Below, in pieces: positions 43,586 to 51,269 of a stretch of 64,000 bases of DNA. Positions within the stretch are counted from its first letter, which is position 1. Every line of letters begins with the position of its first letter. The position numbers and the translations under genes were made by a program. The DNA is taken from contig JBFWVT010000007.1 in the NCBI GenBank assembly GCA_050246595.1, positions 1 to 64,000 on the forward strand. The letters run 5' to 3'. Below the pieces are notes generated by a model. It saw nothing but the letters and a program-made list of their open reading frames with translations, made no database searches and was not told the DNA's origin. This stretch comes from DATARH01 sp050246595. Lineage in GTDB: Bacteria; Pseudomonadota; Alphaproteobacteria; ATCC43930; CGMCC-115725.

Positions 43586-44356
43586 TCAATCGAGCGGGCG
43601 GCCTTTGCGGGCGATGAACTCGGGGAAGGCGTCCTCGGCCTTGGCGCCGCGCACGACATGCGTCGTGAAATGTCGTTCCTCGGCGAACTGGTCCTCGACA
43701 CTGAGCGCCTTCTGTTTCATCAGCAGCGCCTTGACCCCCATCACCGCGGCGCGGTTGTTGCCGGCGATCATCCGCGCCAGTTCCATCGTCTTGTCGCGCA
43801 ACCGCTCGCGCGGCACGAGGTGGTTCAACAGCCCGATGCGATACGCCTCCTCGGCCTCGACCACCCGCGCCGTAAACAGCAATTCCTTGGCGATCGGCCA
43901 GCCGACCTGGTTCGGCAATGTCCAGGTCGCGTTGATCCGTCCATAGGCGGCTGCCAGAAAACGGAATTTCGTATCCTCGCAGCCGACCCTGATATCGAGC
44001 GAGGAGGCGAACACCGAGGCGCCGCCATAGGCCAGCCCGTTCATCATGCCGATCGTCGGCTTTGTGCAGATTCCGATATCATAGAGCGGCGCATAGGTGC
44101 GCATCCGGTCGAGTTCTTCCTGACTGTATTTCCGGTCGTGCTCGCGCTGCTCGTGGATGTCGCCGCCGGCCGAAAACGCGCGGCCCGCGCCGGTAAAGAC
44201 GACAGCGCCGATCCCGTCATCGGCTTCCAGCGCCTTCAGCGTCTGCTGGATCTCCTGCATCATCCGGCGGTTCATCGCGTTGAGCTTGTCCGGCCGGTTC
44301 AGCGTGATCGTCGCGACGCCGTCCGCGGTCTCCACCAGGATCGTTTTGCAGTCCAT
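43586..44356 (-). CDS. Enoyl-CoA hydratase/isomerase family protein
   Basis: This 256-residue crotonase has the oxyanion motifs RAFSAGGDIHEQ and NGLAYGGASVFASSLDIRVG, and AAAYGRINATWTLPNQVG in the second active-site region; Asn replaces the usual second Glu region, so hydratase activity is uncertain. The ATG at 44356 has GAGGAGGGGAAA before it. It follows a methyltransferase gene on the same strand by only 10 bp, suggesting co-transcription in the order small membrane protein, methyltransferase, hydratase. Confidence 0.9.
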   Translation of the reverse strand: MDCKTILVETADGVATITLNRPDKLNAMNRRMMQEIQQTLKALEADDGIGAVVFTGAGRAFSAGGDIHEQREHDRKYSQEELDRMRTYAPLYDIGICTKPTIGMMNGLAYGGASVFASSLDIRVGCEDTKFRFLAAAYGRINATWTLPNQVGWPIAKELLFTARVVEAEEAYRIGLLNHLVPRERLRDKTMELARMIAGNNRAAVMGVKALLMKQKALSVEDQFAEERHFTTHVVRGAKAEDAFPEFIARKGRPLD

Positions 44357-44366
44357 TTTCCCCTCC

Positions 44367-45101
44367 TCAGCGGGGCAGGTCGCCCCAGGCGACATAGCGC
44401 GATCGCCGCGGCGCCGGCATTCCCGCTTCGCTCAGCCGCGCGACATGGGCCGCCACCAGATCCTCCAGCGGGTCGCTCGCGACATTCGCGAGACCCCGCG
44501 CGCCCAGCAGGGTTGCGATCTCTTCGCGCGGGCGGCCGCCGTAAAACGGCAGCCTGTCGCTGATCGCCGCGTATTCCGGGCTGGTCCTGGCGTTTTCGCG
44601 TTGCGGCGGGGCGGTTGCGTCGCCGTACTGTGCGCCGTCAATGACCGCGAGCCTGCCGCCGGGCCGCAAGACGCGCAGCCACTCGTCGAGCGCTCTCTCG
44701 GGATGCGGCAAGGTCCACAATACGTGCCGGCTGATTACCAGGTCGAAGCTGCCGCTCGGATAGGACAGCCGCTCGGCATCGCCCTCGTCAAAACATATGT
44801 CGAGACCCTGCACCGCCGCCTTCTCGCGCGCCTTCGCGATCATCGCCGGGGCGAAATCGAGACCGGTAACGCGGTGGCCGCGCGCCGCCAGTTCCAGCGC
44901 GAGAAACCCGGTGCCGCTTCCGACATCGAGCGCGTCGAGCGGACCGCCCTCCGGGATCACGAGATCGAGAATGCGGTCCCAGGCGGCGCGCTCGGCGGAA
45001 CCGCCGATGCTGTGCCCGAAATCCTCGTCGAAATGCGCGGCGCGCCGATCCCAATGCGCCGCGATCGCCTGCTTTACGGTATCGGTTTCCGGGGAAGCCA
45101 T
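44367..45101 (-). CDS. Class I SAM-dependent methyltransferase
   Basis: This 244-residue methyltransferase (Methyltransf_11/UbiE-like) shows motif I LDVGSGTGFLALELA, the acidic loop VTGLDFAPAMIAKA, motif II-like FDLVISRHVLWTL and LRPGGRLAVID. The first 45 residues (AIAAHWDRRAAHFDEDFGH) are typical of ubiquinone/menaquinone or small-molecule methyltransferases. The substrate is unknown. It sits between the crotonase and the small membrane protein genes. Confidence 0.9.
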   Translation of the reverse strand: MASPETDTVKQAIAAHWDRRAAHFDEDFGHSIGGSAERAAWDRILDLVIPEGGPLDALDVGSGTGFLALELAARGHRVTGLDFAPAMIAKAREKAAVQGLDICFDEGDAERLSYPSGSFDLVISRHVLWTLPHPERALDEWLRVLRPGGRLAVIDGAQYGDATAPPQRENARTSPEYAAISDRLPFYGGRPREEIATLLGARGLANVASDPLEDLVAAHVARLSEAGMPAPRRSRYVAWGDLPR

Positions 45102-45139
45102 TCGATCGACTCAGCTGAGACCACAGGGCCTGCGTACCG

Positions 45140-45523
45140 TCACAACACGATGCCGGGCGGAGGGCCGCCGAATACGCCTGAGAATGTCAACGTGGCAATA
45201 AACAAGCTGACCGCAAGCAGGACCGCCGAGATCACAAAAAAATTCAATGTTCGCCCATATTGCCGCGGATTGTTGTCCGCCAGGCGCAACGATCGCCAAA
45301 GCGCGAAAATCTGCATCATTATCGAAGCGGTTATCAATATGGCGGCGACGATCGAACCGGGATGCCATTCTCCCGGCGCCTCAAGACCCCAATAACGCAG
45401 GAATGTCAGGGAAAATCCGAGCAGAACGGCTATTGCGGTGATGATGCCTTCGCGATAGCCCTGCGGCAGCCCCTCGGCATAGGCCTGCTCCGCCGGTGGG
45501 CCGACCGCCCGATCCATCGTCAT
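45140..45523 (-). CDS. Three-helix membrane protein, unknown function
   Basis: This 127-residue protein has a 25-residue soluble N-terminus and three hydrophobic segments (about residues 28-45, 57-75 and 92-112). A ribosome-binding site AGGAG lies 9 bases before the ATG. I know no characterised homologue. It is upstream of the methyltransferase on the same strand and downstream of a luciferase-like gene with a gap of 21 bp, so the four genes 43586-46477 may form one transcript. Confidence 0.72.
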   Translation of the reverse strand: MTMDRAVGPPAEQAYAEGLPQGYREGIITAIAVLLGFSLTFLRYWGLEAPGEWHPGSIVAAILITASIMMQIFALWRSLRLADNNPRQYGRTLNFFVISAVLLAVSLFIATLTFSGVFGGPPPGIVL

Positions 45524-45544
45524 CGACCCGTCTCCTGACGAGTG

Positions 45545-46477
45545 TTACCGGGACGACCCGCCCAGACCCACCACCTCGGCCAGCGCCTCGACCTGCTCGG
45601 TATAGCGGCTGACCGGGTTCAGCATCAGATGGTTGGCGCCCATTCCGATCATCTCGTCGAGCCGCTCGCGCACCTGCTCCGGCGTGCCGTGAATGCCGCA
45701 CAGATCGGTGCCGGGCGGGTTGCGGTAGACATCGGTGAACCAGCGCAGCAATTCGCGCCGCGCCACCTCGGGCCGCTCGTCGACCGCCATAAAGATGCGC
45801 TTCGAGATCGGGAAGTTCTCGGGGTCGCGGCCGTTGGCGGCGAGCGCCTCCTTCAGGATCGGCACCGAGGCGGCGAAATCGGCGATGCGCGAGCCGCCCG
45901 ATCCCATCCATCCGTCGGCGAGGCGGGCCGTGCGGCGCACCGCGTCCGGATGGCCGACCCCCATCCAGATCGGCGGGTGCGGCTTCTGCACCGGCTTTGG
46001 CCACATCGTCTCGTCCTTCAGATGATAGAAGCGGCCGTCATAGCTGACTTTTTCCTGCGTCCATAGCGCCTTGATGATCTCAAGCTCCTCGCGGAAGCGC
46101 CTGACGCGGCCCTCCGTGGGCACCTCGAATTGCCGGTAGTGGTGCTCGCGGCCGATCCCGACCCCGAGGATTGCGCGCCCGTTGCTGACATAGTCGAGGC
46201 AGGCCCATTGATGCGCGACCATCAGCGGGCTGTGGATCTGCAAGACGACCACCGAGCAGCCGACCCGGATCTTGGTCGTCACCGAAGCCGCGTAGGTCAG
46301 GATCACCACGGGGTCGAAGCAGTTGACGTGATCGAGCGAGTTCTCGGTCACCCACAGATCCTGGAAGCCGAGCGCCTCGGCCCGCGTTGCGACCCGCTTG
46401 ACGTCCTCCATGTCGATCGGATCGGGCGAACGGTGCGGCAGCGAGATGCCGAACGCGATTTTGTCCTTTAGGGCCAT
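45545..46477 (-). CDS. Luciferase-like (LLM class) flavin-dependent oxidoreductase
   Basis: This 310-residue TIM-barrel flavoprotein belongs to the bacterial luciferase/F420-dependent reductase superfamily. Features are DLWVTENSLDHV, the VGCSVVVLQIHSPLMVAHQWACLDYVSNGRAILGVGIG core (given in sections), and PHPPIWMGVGHPDAVRRTARLADGW. It would use FMN or F420. The start at 46477 (GGAGAAAATCCGC upstream) is preferred to upstream codons, which lie in a palindromic repeat. Substrate unknown; two further paralogous genes occur at 49604 and 54559. Confidence 0.9.
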   Translation of the reverse strand: MALKDKIAFGISLPHRSPDPIDMEDVKRVATRAEALGFQDLWVTENSLDHVNCFDPVVILTYAASVTTKIRVGCSVVVLQIHSPLMVAHQWACLDYVSNGRAILGVGIGREHHYRQFEVPTEGRVRRFREELEIIKALWTQEKVSYDGRFYHLKDETMWPKPVQKPHPPIWMGVGHPDAVRRTARLADGWMGSGGSRIADFAASVPILKEALAANGRDPENFPISKRIFMAVDERPEVARRELLRWFTDVYRNPPGTDLCGIHGTPEQVRERLDEMIGMGANHLMLNPVSRYTEQVEALAEVVGLGGSSR

Positions 46478-46499
46478 GCGGATTTTCTCCGGATAAAGC

Positions 46500-46640
46500 C
46501 CCTCACCCCGACCCTCTCCCCGTGATCCCCGGATCAAGTCCGGGGAGGGAGAAGGAGAGCAGCGGCGTGTAACACCCCTCTCCCGCAATGCGGGAGAGGG
46601 AGGGATCCGCGCCGTCAGGCGCGGGAGGGTAAGGGGAAGG
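46500..46640. repeat. Composite inverted repeat upstream of the luciferase-like gene
   Basis: Contains CCTCACCCCGACCCTCTCCC and CCTCTCCCGCAATGCGGGAG hairpins, GATCCCCGGATCAAGTCCGG, and a closing GGGAGGGTAAGGGG. It matches the class at 21120-21257 and fills the gap to the VOC gene. The 5' untranslated region of the luciferase-like gene must include part of it. Confidence 0.75.
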
Positions 46641-46657
46641 GCGGCGCGAGCGTACCG

Positions 46658-47011
46658 TCAGACCTTTTCGATCAGCTCCATCTGCGCGCCGTCGGGGGCC
46701 TCGATAAAGGCGACGTGGCGACCGTTGCTGACCTGCTCCAGCATGACGTGCGCACCGTTGCTGCGGAGTTTGGCGATTGCGCTGGCATAATCGTCGGTCT
46801 GCAGCGCGATGTGCTCGATCCCCATCATCTGCTTGCGGTTCTGGGCCGCGCTGATGGTCGTGACGTTGAGCTGCAGCCCGCACAGGTCGAGCTGGATGTT
46901 GCCGTTGGGGGCCTCGTTCTTCATCGTCGCGCCGAAATTGTCGATATAGAACTGGGCCGTCTTCTTGGGGTCGTACGTCTTGATGTGGACGTGCCCGATT
47001 TCCATGGCCAT
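46658..47011 (-). CDS. VOC (glyoxalase/bleomycin resistance) family protein
   Basis: This 117-residue protein is a single vicinal-oxygen-chelate module pair: GHVHIKTYDPKKTAQFYIDNFGA in the first half with His8, and IEHIALQTDDYASAIAKL and FIEAPDGAQMELIEKV in the second, with His and Glu as possible metal ligands. It resembles glyoxalase I or methylmalonyl-CoA epimerase in size, but identity is open. AGGAGGAGACGAGC precedes the ATG. It lies upstream of the luciferase-like gene and divergent from the PrpD-family gene. Confidence 0.88.
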   Translation of the reverse strand: MAMEIGHVHIKTYDPKKTAQFYIDNFGATMKNEAPNGNIQLDLCGLQLNVTTISAAQNRKQMMGIEHIALQTDDYASAIAKLRSNGAHVMLEQVSNGRHVAFIEAPDGAQMELIEKV

Positions 47012-47128
47012 GCTCGTCTCCTCCTGTTTGGCTGCGCCAAGGGCGCTCAGAGCGAGGCACCCAGGGCAACGGTCCGAGCTTGGCAGCCCGGCGCGGCGAA
47101 CTCAACCATCGCGACGAGGAGCACAGCC

Positions 47129-48496
47129 ATGAGCACGGCGCGCGAGCTGGCCGATTTTGTCACCCGGATCACCCCCGGCGACCTGCCGGCGCAGACGGTC
47201 GAGCACGCTGCGATGCTGATCGCCAGCACGCTCGCCAGCGCCGCCGCCGGAAGGGGCATCCAATCGGCCGCGATCATCCGCGATATGGCAAAGGAGCGCG
47301 GCGGCGCGGCGCAGGCGACGGTATGGTTCGACAGCGGCCCCAAACTGCCGGTCGCCGTGGCGGCGCAGGTCAACGCGGTGGCGAGCGACGCGGCGGCCTC
47401 GGACGACAGCGATCTGCGCAATATCGTGCATTGCGGCACGCCGCTGACCACGACCGCGCTGGCGATCGCCGAGCACAACGGATCGAGCGGCGCGGACGTG
47501 CTGGCCGCGATCGTGCTCGGCTACGAGCTGGCCGGACGCATCATCGACGCGGTGCCGGACGCAAGGGTGCGCGGGTTTCACGGCTCGACGCGCGCGATCT
47601 TCGCGGCGACCGGGGCGGCGGCGCGGCTGCTGCGTCTCGATACGGAGCAGACGACGCACGCGATCGGTCTGGCCGCGACCTCGGCCGGAGGACTGGCCAA
47701 GGCGGCCGATACCAGCGTCGCGCGCGAGTACAATTGCGGCAACGCGACATTGCTCGGCATCCAGGCGGCGCAGGCGGCCGGGCGCGGCTATACAAGCGAG
47801 GAGCGCATCCTCGACATGAGGCAGGGCTATTTCGAGGCGTTCGGCGGCGCCGATGGCGAAGCGGCTGCGCGTCTCGCGACACGCGATCTGGGCGCGTCCT
47901 GGGACATCGTCACCGACATGGCCGTCAAACTGGTCCCCGGCGGACACCCGTATCACGCGCTCGCCGAGGCCGCCGCCAACGCCGCGCGGGAAGGAAACAT
48001 CGCGGCGGAAGAGGTCGAAAGCATCACCGTGTCGCGCCCCGGCCTGACCGCGCTATCGGGTCCGCTGCACCCGGCCGATCTGATCGACATGGCGCACAGC
48101 CCGGCCTATTTCACTGCCGCCGGGGTCGCCGACCGCCGTTTCTCGTGGGAGCACGCCGGCCCCGATAAGATCGCCGACCCGGTCATTCACGTTCTGATCG
48201 ACAAGGTGCGGGTCGGCCCGGAGCCGACCGAAAACGCCGGGCGCTACCGCCAGGGCGCGACGGTCACGATCCGCACAAATGATGGGCGCAGCGTCACGAG
48301 CACGGTCTACGCGCCGAAAGGTTCGGGCCTGCTGGGCATCGACTGGGCCGATATCGACGCGAAATTCCGCGCCCTGATGCCGCTCTCCGGACTCCCCGAG
48401 GCGCGCCTCGGGCCGCTGCTCGATCTGATCCGCAATTTCCGCCGGCAGAAGGACGTGAGCCGGCTCGTCGCATTGCTGCGTCCGAACGGGGCGTGA
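47129..48496 (+). CDS. MmgE/PrpD family protein (2-methylcitrate dehydratase-like)
   Basis: This 455-residue protein has the MmgE/PrpD fold: an all-helical N-domain (LADFVTRITPGDLPAQTVEHA, LGYELAGRI, GFHGSTRAIFAATGAAARLL) and a smaller C-domain (VTDMAVKLVPGGHPYHALAEA, PAYFTAAGVADRRFSWE). Members dehydrate 2-methylcitrate or isomerise small dicarboxylates. Propionate-cycle partners (prpB, prpC) are not adjacent, so another substrate is possible. The ATG at 47129 follows GACGAGGAGCAC; the open frame upstream lies antisense to the VOC gene and is not coding. Confidence 0.88.
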   Translation: MSTARELADFVTRITPGDLPAQTVEHAAMLIASTLASAAAGRGIQSAAIIRDMAKERGGAAQATVWFDSGPKLPVAVAAQVNAVASDAAASDDSDLRNIVHCGTPLTTTALAIAEHNGSSGADVLAAIVLGYELAGRIIDAVPDARVRGFHGSTRAIFAATGAAARLLRLDTEQTTHAIGLAATSAGGLAKAADTSVAREYNCGNATLLGIQAAQAAGRGYTSEERILDMRQGYFEAFGGADGEAAARLATRDLGASWDIVTDMAVKLVPGGHPYHALAEAAANAAREGNIAAEEVESITVSRPGLTALSGPLHPADLIDMAHSPAYFTAAGVADRRFSWEHAGPDKIADPVIHVLIDKVRVGPEPTENAGRYRQGATVTIRTNDGRSVTSTVYAPKGSGLLGIDWADIDAKFRALMPLSGLPEARLGPLLDLIRNFRRQKDVSRLVALLRPNGA

Positions 48497-48669
48497 AACT
48501 GTCGCTGGTTCGCGGCCATCGCTGAAAACGCCCACGACTTTACCCGCAAGCACCGTTGAGCCGTCTCGGGGGGTGCAACCATAGCCGACCGGAATCGGTT
48601 AACAACATTGTACCCGACGCAACAGTCCGACCGAAGCAGTCCCCACCGAAACAGGCGATGGAGAAGACG

Positions 48670-49179
48670 ATGAAAGCGTACGGCACGAACGTTTCGCTTC
48701 GCGAGATCAAGCCAAGCAGCCAGTGGCGGCAGCTCACCCTGATCGGCGTCGCCGCACTGACGCTTTTCGCGACCCCCCTGGCGGCGCAGACCACCACACC
48801 CGCCACCCCGCCGGCCGGAGCCGCGCAGCCCGGCATACGCGTGGTCGATCCGACAACCCTGCGGATCACCTACTATACGGTCCGGCCGGTCGATATGCTC
48901 GCGTCCAGGCTTATCGGGCTCGACGTTCACAATCTACAGAACGAGGAGATCGGCGAGATCGAGGACCTCGTCGTGGACGAGGGCAGAACGATACGGGGCA
49001 TCGTGATCGATGTAGGCGGTTTCCTCGGTATTGGCGAGCGCCGCACCGTTGTCGAGCCGGGCTCGATCCTGATAACCCGAGAGCCCGGCGGCTCGTTAAA
49101 GGCCGTGGCGAATACCACGCGCGACGATCTGAAGAAGGCACCCGAATTCAAGGTCGAAGGCAGTGCGAGCCGCCGCTAG
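48670..49179 (+). CDS. Exported PRC-barrel domain protein
   Basis: This 169-residue protein has a signal sequence or anchor (WRQLTLIGVAALTLFATPLAAQ) and then one PRC-barrel domain (ASRLIGLDVHNLQNEEIGEIEDLVVDEGRTIRGIVIDVGGFLGIGERRTVV in full span, residues about 75-125), the pattern used by photosynthetic reaction-centre H and stress-related proteins. It ends with KKAPEFKVEG. Periplasmic PRC-barrel proteins of alphaproteobacteria have no settled role. I start it at the ATG at 48670, with GGAGAAG upstream; an ATG at 48658 is four codons longer. Confidence 0.85.
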   Translation: MKAYGTNVSLREIKPSSQWRQLTLIGVAALTLFATPLAAQTTTPATPPAGAAQPGIRVVDPTTLRITYYTVRPVDMLASRLIGLDVHNLQNEEIGEIEDLVVDEGRTIRGIVIDVGGFLGIGERRTVVEPGSILITREPGGSLKAVANTTRDDLKKAPEFKVEGSASRR

Positions 49180-49603
49180 TGTCTTGAGCCGACACCTCTT
49201 GATCGAAATGTCCGAAACCGGGACCCTTCCCGCAGCCGCACTCCCTCCCTGACCCTCCCCTCCCCGGACCTGATCCGGTAGTGGCGGCGGAGGGGAGGGC
49301 GGGGGCGTCGGTCGGAGGCTCGGACCGTCGGCATGACAAGCGATCCCCGCGAAAATCGCCGCAATTATCGTGGATACTCGCGCCATGGGTGGCGTCGAGG
49401 CGGGGAGCGATATGGTTGCGGCAATTCCGGTGCGTTCCCTGCGTGCGTCGGGACGTTCCCTGCACGCCGAACGCGGAGTCGCTGTTCCGCGGCGCGGGAA
49501 TTTCCGTCCCTCGTTGCGCACCCGTTTGTCGCGGCTTGAAAAACCGCACCCCCGCGGCGGCGCCGGGCGGCGGGAAAGAAAAATTCCCTGCCCGCAGGGA
49601 AAT
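49180..49603. other. 424-bp gap, no supported gene
   Basis: This stretch between the PRC-barrel and luciferase-like genes contains CCTCCCCTCCCCGGACCTGA, a degenerate member of the CTCTCCC palindrome class (about 49245-49300), and a short open frame (49333-49539) encoding Arg/Gly-rich sequence with non-typical codon use. Two near-direct GACGTTCCCTGC/GCGTTCCCTGC copies occur around 49430-49465. I see no convincing gene or RNA. Confidence 0.6.
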
Positions 49604-50623
49604 CTACACCTGCGCCAGCGCCATCGGGCTGTGGTCGAAAGCCGGCATGATCTCCTCGGCGAAGGTGCGCAGCCCGGCGATCGAGGCGCCCGGCGCGGCG
49701 AACAGCACGTTCTCGATGCCGCCGGCTTCGAGCCGCTTCAGCCGCTCGATGATCTCCTCCGGCGTGCCGAGCAGCGGGGCGTCGTCGAGTTCGAACGCGT
49801 CGGGATCGTCCTTCAGGTGATGATAGCGCTCGGCGCCGGGGCCGCGCGCCAGATCGCCGATATTCTTCAGCACCTCACGCCGCGTCAGGATCGCGCGCTT
49901 GCGCTCCTCGTCGTTGTGCACGATCTGCAACCCGCGCGTGACCCCGACCATCATCGGGTCGTAAGGCCGGCCGACCGCTGCGCACTCCTCGCGGAAGACG
50001 CGCGCCCGGTCGATAATCACGTCAACCGGCGCGATCTGGTCGAGCAGCAGATTATAGCCCTCGCGCGCGGCGCGGCGGATCGACTCCGGGCTGCCGGCGC
50101 CCATCCAGAACGGCGGGTGCGGCTGCTGGATCGGGGCCGGCTCGACAACGATGTTGTCATAGCGCCACCAGCGCCCCTCGTAGGAGAAACGGCCCTTGCT
50201 GGTCCAGGCCTTGCGGATGATCTCGATCGCCTCATCGAACCGCGCGGTCGCCTCGTCTTGCGGGACGCAGAAGCCGGAGAACTCGTAGGGGCGGTAGCCC
50301 TTGCCGACGCCGAAATCGAGCCTGCCGTTCGACAGCAAGTCCAAGGTCGCGGCCTCCTCGGCGACCAGCACCGGGTTGTGCCAGGGCAGCACGACAACGG
50401 CGGTGCCGAGACGGATCGTCGCGGTGCGTGCCGCCAGATAGGAGAGCAGGTTCAGCGAGGCCGAGACCTGGCCGAACCCGGTGAAATGGTGTTCGACCAG
50501 AAACACGCTCGAAAAGCCGAGTTCCTCGGCGGCAATCACGTACCGGATGAAATCGTGGTAGCCCTCGCTGTCGCCCGCCGGTCCGCCGCGCGCCCGCGCG
50601 CCGCCGAACAATCCGAACTTCAT
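49604..50623 (-). CDS. Luciferase-like (LLM class) flavin-dependent oxidoreductase
   Basis: This 339-residue member shows KFGLFGGARARG at the start, SVFLVEHHFTGFG (with the His pair of the luciferase active site), LGTAVVVLPWHNPVLVAEE, LSNGRLDFGVGKGY and PHPPFWMGAGSPESIRRAA. It resembles the bacterial-luciferase alpha-like alkanal or alkanesulfonate monooxygenases and uses FMNH2 supplied by a reductase. AGGGAGAGCGGCG lies ahead of the ATG. It has no obvious operon partner; substrate unknown. Confidence 0.9.
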   Translation of the reverse strand: MKFGLFGGARARGGPAGDSEGYHDFIRYVIAAEELGFSSVFLVEHHFTGFGQVSASLNLLSYLAARTATIRLGTAVVVLPWHNPVLVAEEAATLDLLSNGRLDFGVGKGYRPYEFSGFCVPQDEATARFDEAIEIIRKAWTSKGRFSYEGRWWRYDNIVVEPAPIQQPHPPFWMGAGSPESIRRAAREGYNLLLDQIAPVDVIIDRARVFREECAAVGRPYDPMMVGVTRGLQIVHNDEERKRAILTRREVLKNIGDLARGPGAERYHHLKDDPDAFELDDAPLLGTPEEIIERLKRLEAGGIENVLFAAPGASIAGLRTFAEEIMPAFDHSPMALAQV

Positions 50624-50775
50624 CGCCGCTCTCCCTGACGCGGTTCGCTGCGCTCGCGCGCGGCGGGATCGCCGGCGGCGGGCGAAGCCGAATGATGCGG
50701 ATCAATATATTCGCAACCGCGGCCGGGTGCAGGCGGAGAGCGCGAACAGCCGCACCGGTGCCGGGGCTGGAACCT

Positions 50776-51189
50776 CTATTTCTGCGCGGCGAGGGTCGGG
50801 GCCGGCGGCGGCCGGCGCACGCACAGCGCCGCGTCGTCGCGCAGGATCTCGTCGATCAGATCGGTCAGCTCCTTCATCCGGAACGGCTTCATCAGATAGC
50901 GCCGGCTGCTCGCTTCGAGGCGCACGCGGCGCTCCGGATCGCCGGTCGTTAGAACAACGCCGCACCCTTTCCCGCTCGCCACCTCGCCGAGCGTGAACCC
51001 GTCCTCGCCGCCGCGCAGCGAGATATCGATGATTGCGACGTCGAAGACCTCCTCGTCGAGCGCGGCGCGCATTTCCGTACCGTCGCGCGCCAGCCGGAAC
51101 TCGTACCCGGCATGGTCGAGCACGTCGCCGAGCAGCGCGCGCACCGAATCGTCATCCTCGACGACGAGAATATTGCAGATGCGATCCAT
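50776..51189 (-). CDS. Single-domain response regulator (CheY-like receiver)
   Basis: This 137-residue receiver has the acidic pocket Asp12/Asp13, phosphoacceptor Asp55 (VAIIDISLRG), Thr81/82 and Lys101 (YLMKPFRMKEL). No output domain follows; the last 15 residues are Pro-rich. Stand-alone receivers in alphaproteobacteria act in phosphorelays or bind a target directly. No histidine kinase is adjacent, so its sensor is encoded elsewhere. It lies 81 bp downstream of the ABC exporter on the same strand. Confidence 0.92.
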   Translation of the reverse strand: MDRICNILVVEDDDSVRALLGDVLDHAGYEFRLARDGTEMRAALDEEVFDVAIIDISLRGGEDGFTLGEVASGKGCGVVLTTGDPERRVRLEASSRRYLMKPFRMKELTDLIDEILRDDAALCVRRPPPAPTLAAQK

Positions 51190-51269
51190 CGATTCTCGCT
51201 ACTCCATCGCCGACTTTCCCACAACAGGAAAAAGGTCGAAAAGTTTCAGGAAAAACACGCGCAGGACGG

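Noticed and set aside
46715..47128. Long in-frame extension upstream of the PrpD-family gene
   Set aside because: It lies antisense to the well-supported VOC gene, and the PrpD domain with a good ribosome-binding site begins at 47129.
49333..49539. 68-residue Arg/Gly-rich open frame in the 424-bp gap
   Set aside because: Third-position base use is unlike the neighbouring genes, there is no ribosome-binding site and no family resemblance; treated as non-coding.
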